NCBI RefSeq assembly: GCF_024380015.1
Contig: NZ_CP101509.1
Location: forward strand, 1,240,001 to 1,304,000
Length of the DNA: 64,000 bases
Origin: Photobacterium atrarenae
GTDB taxonomy: Bacteria > Pseudomonadota > Gammaproteobacteria > Enterobacterales > Vibrionaceae
Direction: 5' to 3'
This document shows positions 17,738-28,460 of the stretch, one piece after another; the stretch's first letter is position 1; the number at the start of each line of letters is the position of its first letter. A model generated the notes under the pieces. That model was not told the DNA's origin. It did no database searches and worked only from the letters and a program-made list of their open reading frames with translations. Position numbers and translations under genes: made by a program.

Positions 17738-19321
17738 TCACACTCCGCTGCTAGTCTTACCGTGCGAAGGCGCGAACACCGGGGCGAAGATGCACGCGGG
17801 CATTGGTTTGAGATCCGGGTCAATCAAGGGGTGAAAGGCCATCTGGGCCAGAATGTCCCGCTCCAGATCAATGCCGGGCGCAATTTCTTCCAGCACCAAC
17901 CCCTGAGCATCCAGACGGAACACCGCCCGCTCGGTGATGTATCGGACGGGTTGCCCGGTAGCAATGGCTCTAGCGGCAGAAAAGGTAATTTGCTCGGCCC
18001 GGCTGACAAATTTTTGCAGTCGGCCTTCCCGGCATATCTCAAGTTGGCCGTCTTTCACCGCAATGTCCAGTCCATCGGCGGTAAACGTGCCGCAGAAATA
18101 CAGCGATTTGGCATGCTGGCTGATATTGATGAAGCCGCCACAGCCGGGCAGTCGGGTTCCGAAGCGGGAGACATTGATATCGCCACTGCGGCCGCACTGC
18201 GCCAGGCCGAGAAAGGCCTGATCAATGCCACCGCCGTCGTAAAAGTCAAACATCTGATCCTGAGTAATAATGGCTTCGGGGTGGCAACTGGCCCCGAAAT
18301 CCAGCCCGCTGGCCGGTAAGCCGCCGATAGCCCCGGGCTCCACCGTCAGCGTCAGGCTGTCCAGAATCCCGGTTTGTCCGGCAATGGTCGCGATATACTC
18401 CGGGACCCCGATGCCCAGATTCAGCACCGCGCCCGGGGTCAGCTCCAGCACCGCTCGTCGGGCGATCAGAGTCTTGGCGTCCAGCCGGGATTGGGGGGGC
18501 TTCTGCCGGGGCTGGGGAGCCGAAGCGGGGCGGCTGGTGACAAAATCCGGGTTGAATGGCGTCGCGAACGTTTGCATGTGTTCGGAAAGATCGTCGCAGA
18601 TCACCACCGCATCGACAAAGATCCCGGGAATTTTAATCTCGTGGGGCGAGAGGCTTCCGGCGGGAACGACCCGCTTGACCTGGACGATGATCTTGCCGCC
18701 CTGATTTCGTGCCGCCTGAGCCGCAGCGAGGCTTTCGACCACCAGGCATTCTTCTTCCATGGTGATGTTGCCGTCTGTATCGGCGGTCGTTCCCCGTAAT
18801 ATGGCCACATCCACCGGCAGTCGGCGATAGAGCAGGTATTCCTCACCGTCCAGCTCAAGGACCTGAACCAGATCTTCCCGGGTCATAGTATTGATTTTGC
18901 CGCCTTCCAGGCGCGGGTCGACGAAGGTCCCCAGGCCGGTGGCGGTCAGAGTGCCCGGTTTACCGGCTGCCGTATCCCGCAGCAGATGGGAGATCACGCC
19001 TTGCGGTAGGTTATACGCCTCAATTTCATTGGCCAGCGCCATGTGTTGCAGGGCCGGAACCAGGCCCCAGTGTCCGCCGATCACCCGTTTGACCATGCCG
19101 GGTTGTGCCAAGTGGTTGGCTGCGCGGCCTGTGCCGTCTCCCTGCCCGGCGGCAAAAATCAGCGTCAGATCCTGCGGGCCGGATTCTCGCGCAAAGCGCT
19201 GGCCGAGGGCGCGGATCACCGATTCCGGGACAACCGAGCCGATAAAACCGCCCAGCATCAGGGATTGACCGTCCTGGATCCAGGCTGCAGCTTCCTCTGC
19301 GGTAAGTTGGGTGACTGGCAT
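17738..19321 (-). CDS. Acyl-CoA:acetate/3-oxoacid CoA-transferase, fused alpha-beta subunits
   Basis: A 527-residue family I CoA-transferase with alpha and beta halves in one chain (as in YdiF/SCOT), joined near residues 270-285 by a Pro-rich stretch. The alpha half has LMLGGFIGSVVPE near residues 20-35. The beta half carries the catalytic glutamate in TLTVEPGAIGGLPASG and the GIGVPEYIA motif. It moves CoA between acyl-CoA and a free carboxylic acid. With the divergent GntP-type permease it forms a likely uptake-and-activation pair for a short-chain acid or ketone body. Confidence 0.92.
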   Translation of the reverse strand: MPVTQLTAEEAAAWIQDGQSLMLGGFIGSVVPESVIRALGQRFARESGPQDLTLIFAAGQGDGTGRAANHLAQPGMVKRVIGGHWGLVPALQHMALANEIEAYNLPQGVISHLLRDTAAGKPGTLTATGLGTFVDPRLEGGKINTMTREDLVQVLELDGEEYLLYRRLPVDVAILRGTTADTDGNITMEEECLVVESLAAAQAARNQGGKIIVQVKRVVPAGSLSPHEIKIPGIFVDAVVICDDLSEHMQTFATPFNPDFVTSRPASAPQPRQKPPQSRLDAKTLIARRAVLELTPGAVLNLGIGVPEYIATIAGQTGILDSLTLTVEPGAIGGLPASGLDFGASCHPEAIITQDQMFDFYDGGGIDQAFLGLAQCGRSGDINVSRFGTRLPGCGGFINISQHAKSLYFCGTFTADGLDIAVKDGQLEICREGRLQKFVSRAEQITFSAARAIATGQPVRYITERAVFRLDAQGLVLEEIAPGIDLERDILAQMAFHPLIDPDLKPMPACIFAPVFAPSHGKTSSGV

Positions 19322-19430
19322 GACATTTTCCTTGATCGTGTGTTGATGTCCGAAAGTGTATGAAGCCAGCTGGGCTGGTTGAATATCATGGATGAAATTG
19401 TCTTTTTCATATTTGCCATTCGAGGATGGG

Positions 19431-19456
19431 TAATTTCATGTAACCAATTGAAATTA
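19431..19456. promoter_or_regulatory. Inverted repeat in the CoA-transferase/permease divergent promoter
   Basis: TAATTTCA and TGAAATTA (8 bp, perfect) with a 10-base spacer lie in the 318-bp gap (19322-19639) between the divergent genes. The size and dyad suit a LysR-type operator. No other gene is seen in the gap. Confidence 0.5.
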
Positions 19457-19639
19457 AAGTATTTGATTGGTCATTGTTTCGTCATGAATCCTTCATTTAA
19501 GCCACCGGAATATGAGCCGGGTCTCATTTTGTCGGGGGTGCCGTAGATCGCGGCAAAGAGCGGTGTTTTCATTCGCCGCGATGCGGTCTAGCATGTTAAC
19601 AACCTGTTACATTGACTGCTTCAATCGGAGAAACTGAAT

Positions 19640-20995
19640 ATGGATGTTGCCGTTATACTCCTGACCCTCATTGGCCTGATGTATTTTGCCTATCGTGGGG
19701 TCTCCGTCCTGGTGCTGGCGCCGATCCTGGCGATGGCCGCTGCATTGCTGACCAGTGACTTTCCCTTTCTGTATGCGTTGTCGAACGTATTCATGCCTGC
19801 CGCCGCCAACTACATCAAACTGTACTTTCCGGTGTTCATTGCCGGGGCAATTTTCGGCAAGCTGATGGGCGCGTCGGGGGCCGCCCGCACGTTGTCGGCC
19901 TTTATTATCCGCAACCTGGGACCACGGCACGCCATTTTGTCGGTGGTGCTGGCGACGGCTTTGTTGACCTACGGCGGGGTGTCGCTGTTTGTGGTGGTCT
20001 TTGCCATGTATCCGATTGGGGCGGAGACGTTCCGCGCAGCAGGGATCCCGAAACGTCTGCTACCGGCGGCTATCACTCTGGGTGCCTTTACGTTCACCAT
20101 GACTGCGTTGCCGGGAACGCCGCAGTATCTCAATACTATGCCGACCATCCCGTTCGGCACCACCATTTATGCCGCGCCGCTCCTTGGGTTGCTGGCAGCG
20201 GTCATGATGCTGTCACTGGGGATTTTGTGGATTAAATATCGCGCGCAAAAAGCGATGGCCGCAGGTGAAGGGTACGGTGAGGAGAAAGAGCAGCTTCAGA
20301 ATGAATCGGCAGATACGCCGGCCCCGGGCGTGATGATGGCTTTGGCGCCAATCCTGCTGGTGTTTGTCATCAATTTCCTGCTGACCAACGTGTATTTCAA
20401 AATGCCGGACGTAGTTGCCGAATATCAGGCTGTTGAGGCTAGCATTAACGGTACCTGGGCGGTGATCCTGGCGTTGGGCACTGCGATTGCTTTTATGCTG
20501 GTGGCATTTCGTCGTTATCTGTTTGATCCGAACCAGCATGTGTTCGACGGTTCGGTCGGCTCGCTGTTACCGATTTTCAATACCGCCTCAGAAGTGGGCT
20601 ATGGTGCGGTGATCACGGCGCTGTCTGCCTTTGTGGTGGTGAAAGCCGGGATCGCGGCGATTGATATTCCGGACCTGTTTAAAGTGGCGATCACCTCGAC
20701 GAGTCTCGCTGGGATCATCGGCTCCTCGTCCGGTGGCACAGGTATGGTTCTGGCGCTGTTGGGCAATGATTTTCTCAGCACGGGCATCAACCCGGAAGTT
20801 TTGCACCGGGTGGTTTTGCTGGCCGCTGGTGGGCTCGATACCCTGCCGCATTGCGGTGCGGTGATCACCTTGCTGGCGGTGTGTAAACTGACGCACCGCC
20901 AAAGCTACGGCGACATTGCGGTAGTCACCATGGCCATTCCACTATTGGCGGCGTTTACCGTGATTGTGGTGCATCTGTCGACAGGGTTGGTTTGA
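19640..20995 (+). CDS. GntP family permease, probable short-chain organic acid transporter
   Basis: A 451-residue inner-membrane carrier with about 12 hydrophobic segments and GntP family features, including FPVFIAGAIFGKLM, the YGGVSLFVVVFAMYPIG segment and the C-terminal GGLDTLPHCGAVITLL. The charged central loop (about 200-230) separates two halves. Pairing with the divergent CoA-transferase suggests uptake of a carboxylic acid such as 3-hydroxybutyrate or acetoacetate, rather than gluconate; this is inference. GGAGAAAC precedes the ATG. Confidence 0.87.
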   Translation: MDVAVILLTLIGLMYFAYRGVSVLVLAPILAMAAALLTSDFPFLYALSNVFMPAAANYIKLYFPVFIAGAIFGKLMGASGAARTLSAFIIRNLGPRHAILSVVLATALLTYGGVSLFVVVFAMYPIGAETFRAAGIPKRLLPAAITLGAFTFTMTALPGTPQYLNTMPTIPFGTTIYAAPLLGLLAAVMMLSLGILWIKYRAQKAMAAGEGYGEEKEQLQNESADTPAPGVMMALAPILLVFVINFLLTNVYFKMPDVVAEYQAVEASINGTWAVILALGTAIAFMLVAFRRYLFDPNQHVFDGSVGSLLPIFNTASEVGYGAVITALSAFVVVKAGIAAIDIPDLFKVAITSTSLAGIIGSSSGGTGMVLALLGNDFLSTGINPEVLHRVVLLAAGGLDTLPHCGAVITLLAVCKLTHRQSYGDIAVVTMAIPLLAAFTVIVVHLSTGLV

Positions 20996-21033
20996 AGCCA
21001 CAGAGCTAAGCCACAGAGCTAAGCCACAGCGCT
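20995..21033. repeat. Three tandem 13-bp repeats
   Basis: Three head-to-tail copies of AAGCCACAGAGCT (the third has one change, AAGCCACAGCGCT) start at the permease stop codon and run up to the terminator. The array may vary in copy number between strains. Confidence 0.8.
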
Positions 21034-21048
21034 AAAGCTGCGAATGAA

Positions 21049-21082
21049 AACGCCCCGGCACTCAGCGGGGCGTTGTTTTTTA
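21049..21082. terminator. Rho-independent terminator after the permease gene
   Basis: AACGCCCC / GGGGCGTT stem with a 10-base loop, followed by GTTTTTTATT. It sits between convergent genes and could serve both strands. Confidence 0.9.
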
Positions 21083-21102
21083 TTATGTGCAAGTGGCGGC
21101 TG

Positions 21103-21468
21103 TTATTCAGTCCGGCAGGGCTGGAGATAAATGGTATCGCCTGGAAAGTAGCCATCCTGACTGGGGTGGCGGGCATGCAGGCGACACAAATCCTGATGAA
21201 TGCTGATTGCTTTGACCTGAAAGGACTCCTTGTGCCACTGGTCGTCCTGCCGGACCTCAATCGTGAGTTGTTGCCCGGTGCTGACGGCCTGGGTTGACAA
21301 GCGGATATCATAGGCGTGACTGAAGGCAAGCAGCCAGTAATCTTCAATGCTCACCAGCCGACCTTCTTCGGGGGTGATAACGCTTTGGGTAAAATGCAGT
21401 TGCGGTGCTGCCTGGACCGGAATACTCAGGAGCAGGGTGAGCAGCAGAATCGGGAACATCGCTTTCAT
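21103..21468 (-). CDS. Exported protein of unknown function, 121 residues
   Basis: A small secreted protein starting MKAMFPILLLTLLLSIPVQA, a clear Sec signal peptide with cleavage near residue 20. The mature part (about 100 residues) is beta-rich and has two cysteines (in DLCRLHAR and YLQPCRTE) that could form a disulfide. An in-frame ATG six codons upstream (21486) is possible, but the signal peptide starts best at 21468. No family was recognised. Confidence 0.7.
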   Translation of the reverse strand: MKAMFPILLLTLLLSIPVQAAPQLHFTQSVITPEEGRLVSIEDYWLLAFSHAYDIRLSTQAVSTGQQLTIEVRQDDQWHKESFQVKAISIHQDLCRLHARHPSQDGYFPGDTIYLQPCRTE

Positions 21469-21650
21469 GGTGTCGGCTCTGAACATGATTTAAATGACTA
21501 TAGCGTCTGGCGGCAAGGTGCGTTTCTCAGGAACGAAAACCACCTGCAAGGCGCGCAGGGATCACCGTTGCGACTTCTTTTGGGGCGGCGTTATTGTCAG
21601 GATTTATTTCAAGTGGCATGCTGCCGTTTTTATATTTAAAGGGAATCAAA

Positions 21651-22415
21651 ATGAAGGTCTTTGGGTCGCTGCTCCTCGCGGGCTTGCTCAGTGGAGGCGC
21701 GCTCGCGGCGCAACCGTCCATTGTGGTGGAATACCAGACGCCGCAAGGCAAAAATGAAACGCAGATCAGGCAGCTGATTGAGCAAAGTGAGGTGAATGAC
21801 ACCCTGGTGGCATTGTCAAAATCGTACTTTGTCTTTGATCAGACGCTGACCGTCAACTACGGCGGCGAGGATGGACCGATGTACGATCCCGAAGTGCATA
21901 TGGTGTCTATCCCGTACGGCTTCGTGTCAGAAGCCATCCGGTATTTCCGGGACAATGAGGATCAGCAAACATCAGGTAATACGCCCACATTGAGCGCGAT
22001 GGATACGCTACTGCATACCTTGCTGCATGAAGCGGGCCATGCATACATTGTCGATCAGAATATTCCGGTGCTGGGCAAGGAAGAAGACGCGGTTGATAAC
22101 TTCGCCACCCTGATGATGATTCGCTATGTCGAGGGTGGCGATGAGGCGGCAATCAGCGCGGCTAATATGTTCGCGTACGAGTCGAACGATCGGCCTGATT
22201 ATTACGATTTCGGTGAGTATATTGATGAGCATAGCTTTGATTTGCAGCGCTACTTTTCCACCCTGTGTCTGGTGTATGGCAGTGATCCGAAGCAACACGC
22301 CAAATTGTTAGATGAAGTTGAAAAAGATTACCTCGCCGAACGCAAAGAGTTCTGTATCGAGAATTATCAGCAATTGGATCAAAACTGGCATGTGTATCTG
22401 ACCGAACAGCCGTGA
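21651..22415 (+). CDS. Exported DUF4344-like putative metallopeptidase
   Basis: A 254-residue protein with a signal peptide (about 1-20) and a zincin motif HEAGH in TLLHEAGHAYI near residue 125. The following EEDAVDNFATLMM segment probably supplies the third metal ligand region. This combination matches the DUF4344 putative metallopeptidases, whose substrates are unknown. ATG 21651 is chosen because it starts the signal peptide and follows AAAGGGAA; an in-frame ATG at 21594 has no support. It is periplasmic or secreted. Confidence 0.82.
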   Translation: MKVFGSLLLAGLLSGGALAAQPSIVVEYQTPQGKNETQIRQLIEQSEVNDTLVALSKSYFVFDQTLTVNYGGEDGPMYDPEVHMVSIPYGFVSEAIRYFRDNEDQQTSGNTPTLSAMDTLLHTLLHEAGHAYIVDQNIPVLGKEEDAVDNFATLMMIRYVEGGDEAAISAANMFAYESNDRPDYYDFGEYIDEHSFDLQRYFSTLCLVYGSDPKQHAKLLDEVEKDYLAERKEFCIENYQQLDQNWHVYLTEQP

Positions 22416-22472
22416 GCGGGATTCATCTCGGAAGCTAAGCTGTCATGGAGATAGGCGATCAATGTTGTACTG

Positions 22473-22500
22473 AAAAGCCGTTGCTGAGCAACGGCTTTTT
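22473..22500. terminator. Bidirectional rho-independent terminator
   Basis: A 12-bp perfect stem (AAAAGCCGTTGC / GCAACGGCTTTT) with a 3-base loop and U-tracts on both strands. It ends the metallopeptidase gene and probably the convergent aga operon. Confidence 0.92.
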
Positions 22501-22554
22501 GATTGTTTACCGCGTAGGTGTCAGGGTGCGAAGGTCTGTGTTTTCCACGGTTAT

Positions 22555-24582
<2,028 letters not shown>

Positions 24583-24593
<11 letters not shown>

Positions 24594-25023
24594 CTTCGGT
24601 GGTTTCCTGTGTCTGTGGGGGTTGGCTTCTTAGTTCATCTGCCAGGGAGGTCATGCCGCGATGGCCACACGTTAATGCCTGTTCACGGAATTCAACTAAG
24701 GTCAGCTCATCGCGCTCCAGCAGCATTTCTGCAGCCATTTGCAGGTTGGTGCCAGTGATGACTTCAACATCGGCTCGCTCCTGGCTGATGAGAGAGGCGG
24801 TTCGAAATGGTGTTCCGCCCAGAAGATCGGTTAGAAACACAATTCCGTCACCGGAGTCAATGTCTTTCATCGCGGTACGCATAGTCTGGTTCAGTTCTGC
24901 GGTGGTCCGCTCTGCGGGAAAGTCGATGGCTCTGAACTGTGACTGCTCACCAATGATCTGCAAAACGGCCTGCTCAATGCCGGATGCAAAGGCGCCGTGC
25001 CCGGAAAGAATAACTGCAATCAT
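24583..25023 (-). CDS. agaF: PTS mannose-family EIIA component
   Basis: A 146-residue cytoplasmic phosphocarrier. The phosphorylated histidine is H9 in ILSGHGAFASG, and FLTDLLGGTPF is the family core. It takes phosphate from HPr and passes it to the EIIB protein of this operon. It lies between EIID and agaA, with a C-terminal overlap into agaA. Confidence 0.9.
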
Positions 25024-25095
25024 AAAAATGTCCTTGGAGGGCCCGGCTGGGCCCTGATTGATGATATTGTTTTACCTTGTGCTGTCAGCGCGTGA

Positions 25096-25980
25096 TCACA
25101 GGATGCCGAGCATTCGGCCGGCAATCCCGACGACCACAGTGATCCCGATGAGGCGGAGCGGGCTCCAGCCGCGCTTCACCAGGGCGTACATCGCCAGGGT
25201 ATACACCAGAGGTAAAAATGCCGGCATCAACTTGTCGATCACATCGGCCTGGAGCTTGACCACAGCATCACCGGCAGTGATCTCTGCGGTGGTCGACAGG
25301 CGAACATAGGTGGCGACCAGAGCGCCAATAACCGTCATCCCGACCATTGAGGCGGCATGACCGACTTTCTGGGTGTTGGCCTTGATCATCGGAATGGCGG
25401 CAACTCCCATTCGGTAGGCGTAATGGGCCAGGCCGAAACGAAGGCCGAAGTGGACCAGGTTGAACATCACGAAGAAGAATATGGCCCCCATGATGGAGCC
25501 TTGCAGCGCAAGGTCTGCGCCAATTCCGCCGCAGATGGGGAGCAGGGTCAGCCAGAACATCGCATCCCCGATCCCGCCCATTGGGGCGCCGACGGCAATC
25601 TTGGTGCTCTGGATACTGCTGATGTTCTGCTTGGAACGTTCCATAGCCAGGATGATCCCCATCACGAATGTCACCAGGAAGGGATGGGTATTGAAAAATC
25701 CCATATGGCCTTGCATGGCTTTTGAAAGATCCGCTTTGTTGGTGTGGATCTTCTTTAGCGCCGGCAGCAAACCGTACAACCAGCCGGATGCCTGCATCCG
25801 CTCGAAGTTAAACGAAGCCTGCAACAGTAGGGAGCGCCACGCCATGCGGTTGATGTCCGCTTTGGTCAGCTCGGCACCAATGGTTTTGTTTTCATATTCA
25901 TCCGAAGCGGTGCCCGGGGTGGGCTGTACGTCGGTCTGAGTTGGACGTACGTTAAGTTCGTTGCTGATATTAGATGCCAT
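25096..25980 (-). CDS. agaE: PTS mannose-family EIID component, N-acetylgalactosamine-type
   Basis: A 294-residue membrane component that with EIIC forms the sugar channel. Family marks are LTKADINRMAWRSLLLQASFN and GAPMGGIGDAMFWL, with C-terminal hydrophobic segments. A polar N-terminal extension of about 35 residues precedes the domain. The start at 25980 overlaps the EIIC stop by 11 bases; the longer frame to 26109 runs into agaW and is rejected. AgaE (GalNAc) rather than AgaD (GalN) is inferred from agaA. Confidence 0.9.
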   Translation of the reverse strand: MASNISNELNVRPTQTDVQPTPGTASDEYENKTIGAELTKADINRMAWRSLLLQASFNFERMQASGWLYGLLPALKKIHTNKADLSKAMQGHMGFFNTHPFLVTFVMGIILAMERSKQNISSIQSTKIAVGAPMGGIGDAMFWLTLLPICGGIGADLALQGSIMGAIFFFVMFNLVHFGLRFGLAHYAYRMGVAAIPMIKANTQKVGHAASMVGMTVIGALVATYVRLSTTAEITAGDAVVKLQADVIDKLMPAFLPLVYTLAMYALVKRGWSPLRLIGITVVVGIAGRMLGIL

Positions 25981-26746
25981 CTTCGTAGTCCTCTGCTGGG
26001 GCGGCAACCGGTGCCGGTTCTGATTTGCGCATAAAGTCGATAATGGCCATGGCGGTCGCGGCGCTGGCGATAGCCAGGATCGGTAGTTCGAGCCAGGCTG
26101 CGGCGACAAAACCTAAGATGAAGTAAGGGATGTAGGCGTTTTTCATCATGATTTTCATCAGCACGGCAAAGCCAATGGCCGGCATGATGCCGCCGGCGAC
26201 GCCCAGGCCGTCGATGAGATCTTTCGGTAGGATTTCAACCATTTTTCCTGCGTGCTCAGCACCAAGAAAGATGGGCAGGAAAGCGCACAGAAAGTAGAAG
26301 GTCCCGAGCACGGCGAGTGCCAGGTAGTTGACCCGTTCAATGCCGTCCGTATCGGCATTCTGGGCATACTCATCACACTTGGACATCACTGCCGACATCG
26401 CGGAAAACAGCAGGGTGATCCCCATTTGAACGGCCACTGCGAAAGGAACGGCAACCCCGACGGCAACATTCGGTTCGACCTGCGTTGTAATGGCGAATGT
26501 GGTGCCGACAATGGTGCCGATGATGACGTTCGGCGGCTGGGCGCCGGCCAGCGGTGCCAGGCCCATCCAGATCAGCTCGAGGGTCCCGCCGACCAGAATC
26601 CCGGTTTGCAAATCACCGAGGATCAACCCGACCAACGGGCCCAGGACCACAGGCCGGTGAAAGTGGGTGAGGCCGTTGAACAGGTCCAATCCGGCGAAGA
26701 ACGCCAGGATACCAAGCATGGCCGCCTGTAAGAATCCTATTTCCAT
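25970..26746 (-). CDS. agaW: PTS mannose-family EIIC component, N-acetylgalactosamine-type
   Basis: A 258-residue integral membrane protein with many hydrophobic helices and the EIIC marks GPLVGLILGDLQTGILVGGTLELIWMG region and PPNVIIGTIVGTTFAI. It forms the sugar translocation path with EIID. The C-terminus is Ala/Pro/Glu-rich. Substrate assignment to GalNAc rests on the operon context. Confidence 0.9.
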   Translation of the reverse strand: MEIGFLQAAMLGILAFFAGLDLFNGLTHFHRPVVLGPLVGLILGDLQTGILVGGTLELIWMGLAPLAGAQPPNVIIGTIVGTTFAITTQVEPNVAVGVAVPFAVAVQMGITLLFSAMSAVMSKCDEYAQNADTDGIERVNYLALAVLGTFYFLCAFLPIFLGAEHAGKMVEILPKDLIDGLGVAGGIMPAIGFAVLMKIMMKNAYIPYFILGFVAAAWLELPILAIASAATAMAIIDFMRKSEPAPVAAPAEDYEDGI

Positions 26747-26764
26747 AACGGTTATCCTTATTGG

Positions 26765-27238
26765 TTAAAGTAAGGTAAAGAGATCGGTTGCGTTTTCGGT
26801 CGGAACACCCTGGACAGTGCATGTCACGCCCAGTGCTTTGAGCTGGTTGAACTCTTCGACATCAGTGGCATCGACCGATACGGTTTTGGCGATTTGGTTT
26901 TTGCCTTCGGCATAGTGCATGTTGCCGACATTGATGTTTTGGATTGGGACGCCACCTTCCACCAACTGGCGAAACTCTTTGGGCGTTTTGCAAACCAGCA
27001 GAATGCGCTGGCGATCAGCTGCCTTATGGATGGTGTCGATGGTTTTTTGAACGGTCCAGAATCGAATGGCGATCCCGTTTGCCAGCACCATTTCCATCAG
27101 GTTTTGTTGGATACTGTCTTGCGCGACTTCATCGTTGACCACCACGATAATATTGGCGTCGGCAAAGCCCACCCACTGCACACCCACCTGACCGTGGACC
27201 AGACGTTCATCAATTCGGCTGAGTACAATATTCGGCAT
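26765..27238 (-). CDS. agaV: PTS mannose-family EIIB component
   Basis: A 157-residue phosphocarrier. The phosphorylated histidine is H15 in RIDERLVHGQVGVQW. It receives phosphate from AgaF and donates it to the incoming sugar. The INVGNMHYAEGKNQI segment is typical for AgaB/AgaV. Spacing is 18 bases to agaW and 52 to agaS. Confidence 0.92.
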   Translation of the reverse strand: MPNIVLSRIDERLVHGQVGVQWVGFADANIIVVVNDEVAQDSIQQNLMEMVLANGIAIRFWTVQKTIDTIHKAADRQRILLVCKTPKEFRQLVEGGVPIQNINVGNMHYAEGKNQIAKTVSVDATDVEEFNQLKALGVTCTVQGVPTENATDLFTLL

Positions 27239-27290
27239 AGTTCATTCCTTGTGTTCTTATCGTTATTGAAGTTTTCTGTGCGGATTCGAT

Positions 27291-28460
27291 TTATGGCTGT
27301 TTTGGCTGATACGGGTAAGGGTGTATCGTGACCCCCTGGACTACCCGGTTCACCTCTCCGGTCGGGCAGGGGTTATCCGGTCCCAGCCCTAACTGGAGTG
27401 ATTTTTCAAAGGCCAGCATCTGGCTAAACATAATGTATGGAAAGCACAGCCAGGCATCACTGAGGTCGGGTAAACCCAGTTCAAAGACTGTTTCATCATT
27501 CAAGGCACTGCCGGTCAGAGCCAGGTGGCAACCGGTCTGGTTGTCTGTCTGAATCTCGCGATAGAGGTCCAGGTCATACTGGCGGGTATATGGATCATTG
27601 GAGAGAAACTGGATCACCATTGCTTGCTTGTTGATGGTGAATTTAGGGCCATGGCGAAAGCCCAGTGAGGAATCAAATGCGGTCATGACCTGGCCGGCAC
27701 TGAGCTCCAGTGACTTGAGTGAAGCCTCCCGGGCCAGTCCGGCAAAGCCGCCGCTGCCCAACACAATCAGGCGATGATAAGGTTGCTTGGCAAGGGCTTT
27801 AACCGGTGCTTGCCAGTGACAGAGTTTCTCTTCACAGCGCTCAGCCACAGTATGGATGGTGCTGCGCAGCACAGCGGGATCGTCGTCCCCGAGCAGGGCG
27901 AGGGTGGCCATGAGCATACAGCTGAAGCTGGAGGTCATGGCAAAACTCTGATCGTTTGATCCTTCCGGCATCAACAGACAGAAGGCATTGTCGTGATCGG
28001 CAGCGATGCCGGACAGCTGACCGTTCGGATTACAGGTCAGGAATAAATGGTAGCTGTTTTGAAGTTGCTGATCGGCCAACGTCACAGCAGCGACACTTTC
28101 CGGGCTGTTGCCCGAACGGGCATAGGAGATCAGCAGGGTCGGGCTGTCCGGATCAAGATAGTCGCTCGGGTTGGAAACCAGATCTGTCGTCGGGATCGCG
28201 GCGACGTGGTAGCTGTGGGCTGCCTGGATGAATGGTGCTGCGGTGTCCCCGACAAAAGCAGAGGTACCGGCACCGGTGAGGATGATTCGCAGCCCGGGGG
28301 TTGCCAGAATCGGCTCGAGAAATGCCTGTAACCCCGGCGTATGGGGGATGCTGTCAGCCAGCTGGCGCCAGAGTGATGGCTGGTGGTTGATCTCTTTAGC
28401 CGTGTGAATGGCGTGACGGGCTCGCAACCACGGCTCTTCGTAACCTAAAAACTGACTCAT
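27291..28460 (-). CDS. agaS: Galactosamine-6-phosphate deaminase/isomerase (SIS domain)
   Basis: A 389-residue protein with two SIS domains (ILTGAGTSAFVGD near 60 and VLGSGGFAGLAREASLK near 230). AgaS converts galactosamine-6-phosphate to tagatose-6-phosphate, replacing the older agaI assignment. No agaI homologue is in the window, which fits. The start overlaps the kbaZ stop by four bases, so the two are translationally coupled. Confidence 0.92.
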   Translation of the reverse strand: MSQFLGYEEPWLRARHAIHTAKEINHQPSLWRQLADSIPHTPGLQAFLEPILATPGLRIILTGAGTSAFVGDTAAPFIQAAHSYHVAAIPTTDLVSNPSDYLDPDSPTLLISYARSGNSPESVAAVTLADQQLQNSYHLFLTCNPNGQLSGIAADHDNAFCLLMPEGSNDQSFAMTSSFSCMLMATLALLGDDDPAVLRSTIHTVAERCEEKLCHWQAPVKALAKQPYHRLIVLGSGGFAGLAREASLKSLELSAGQVMTAFDSSLGFRHGPKFTINKQAMVIQFLSNDPYTRQYDLDLYREIQTDNQTGCHLALTGSALNDETVFELGLPDLSDAWLCFPYIMFSQMLAFEKSLQLGLGPDNPCPTGEVNRVVQGVTIHPYPYQPKQP

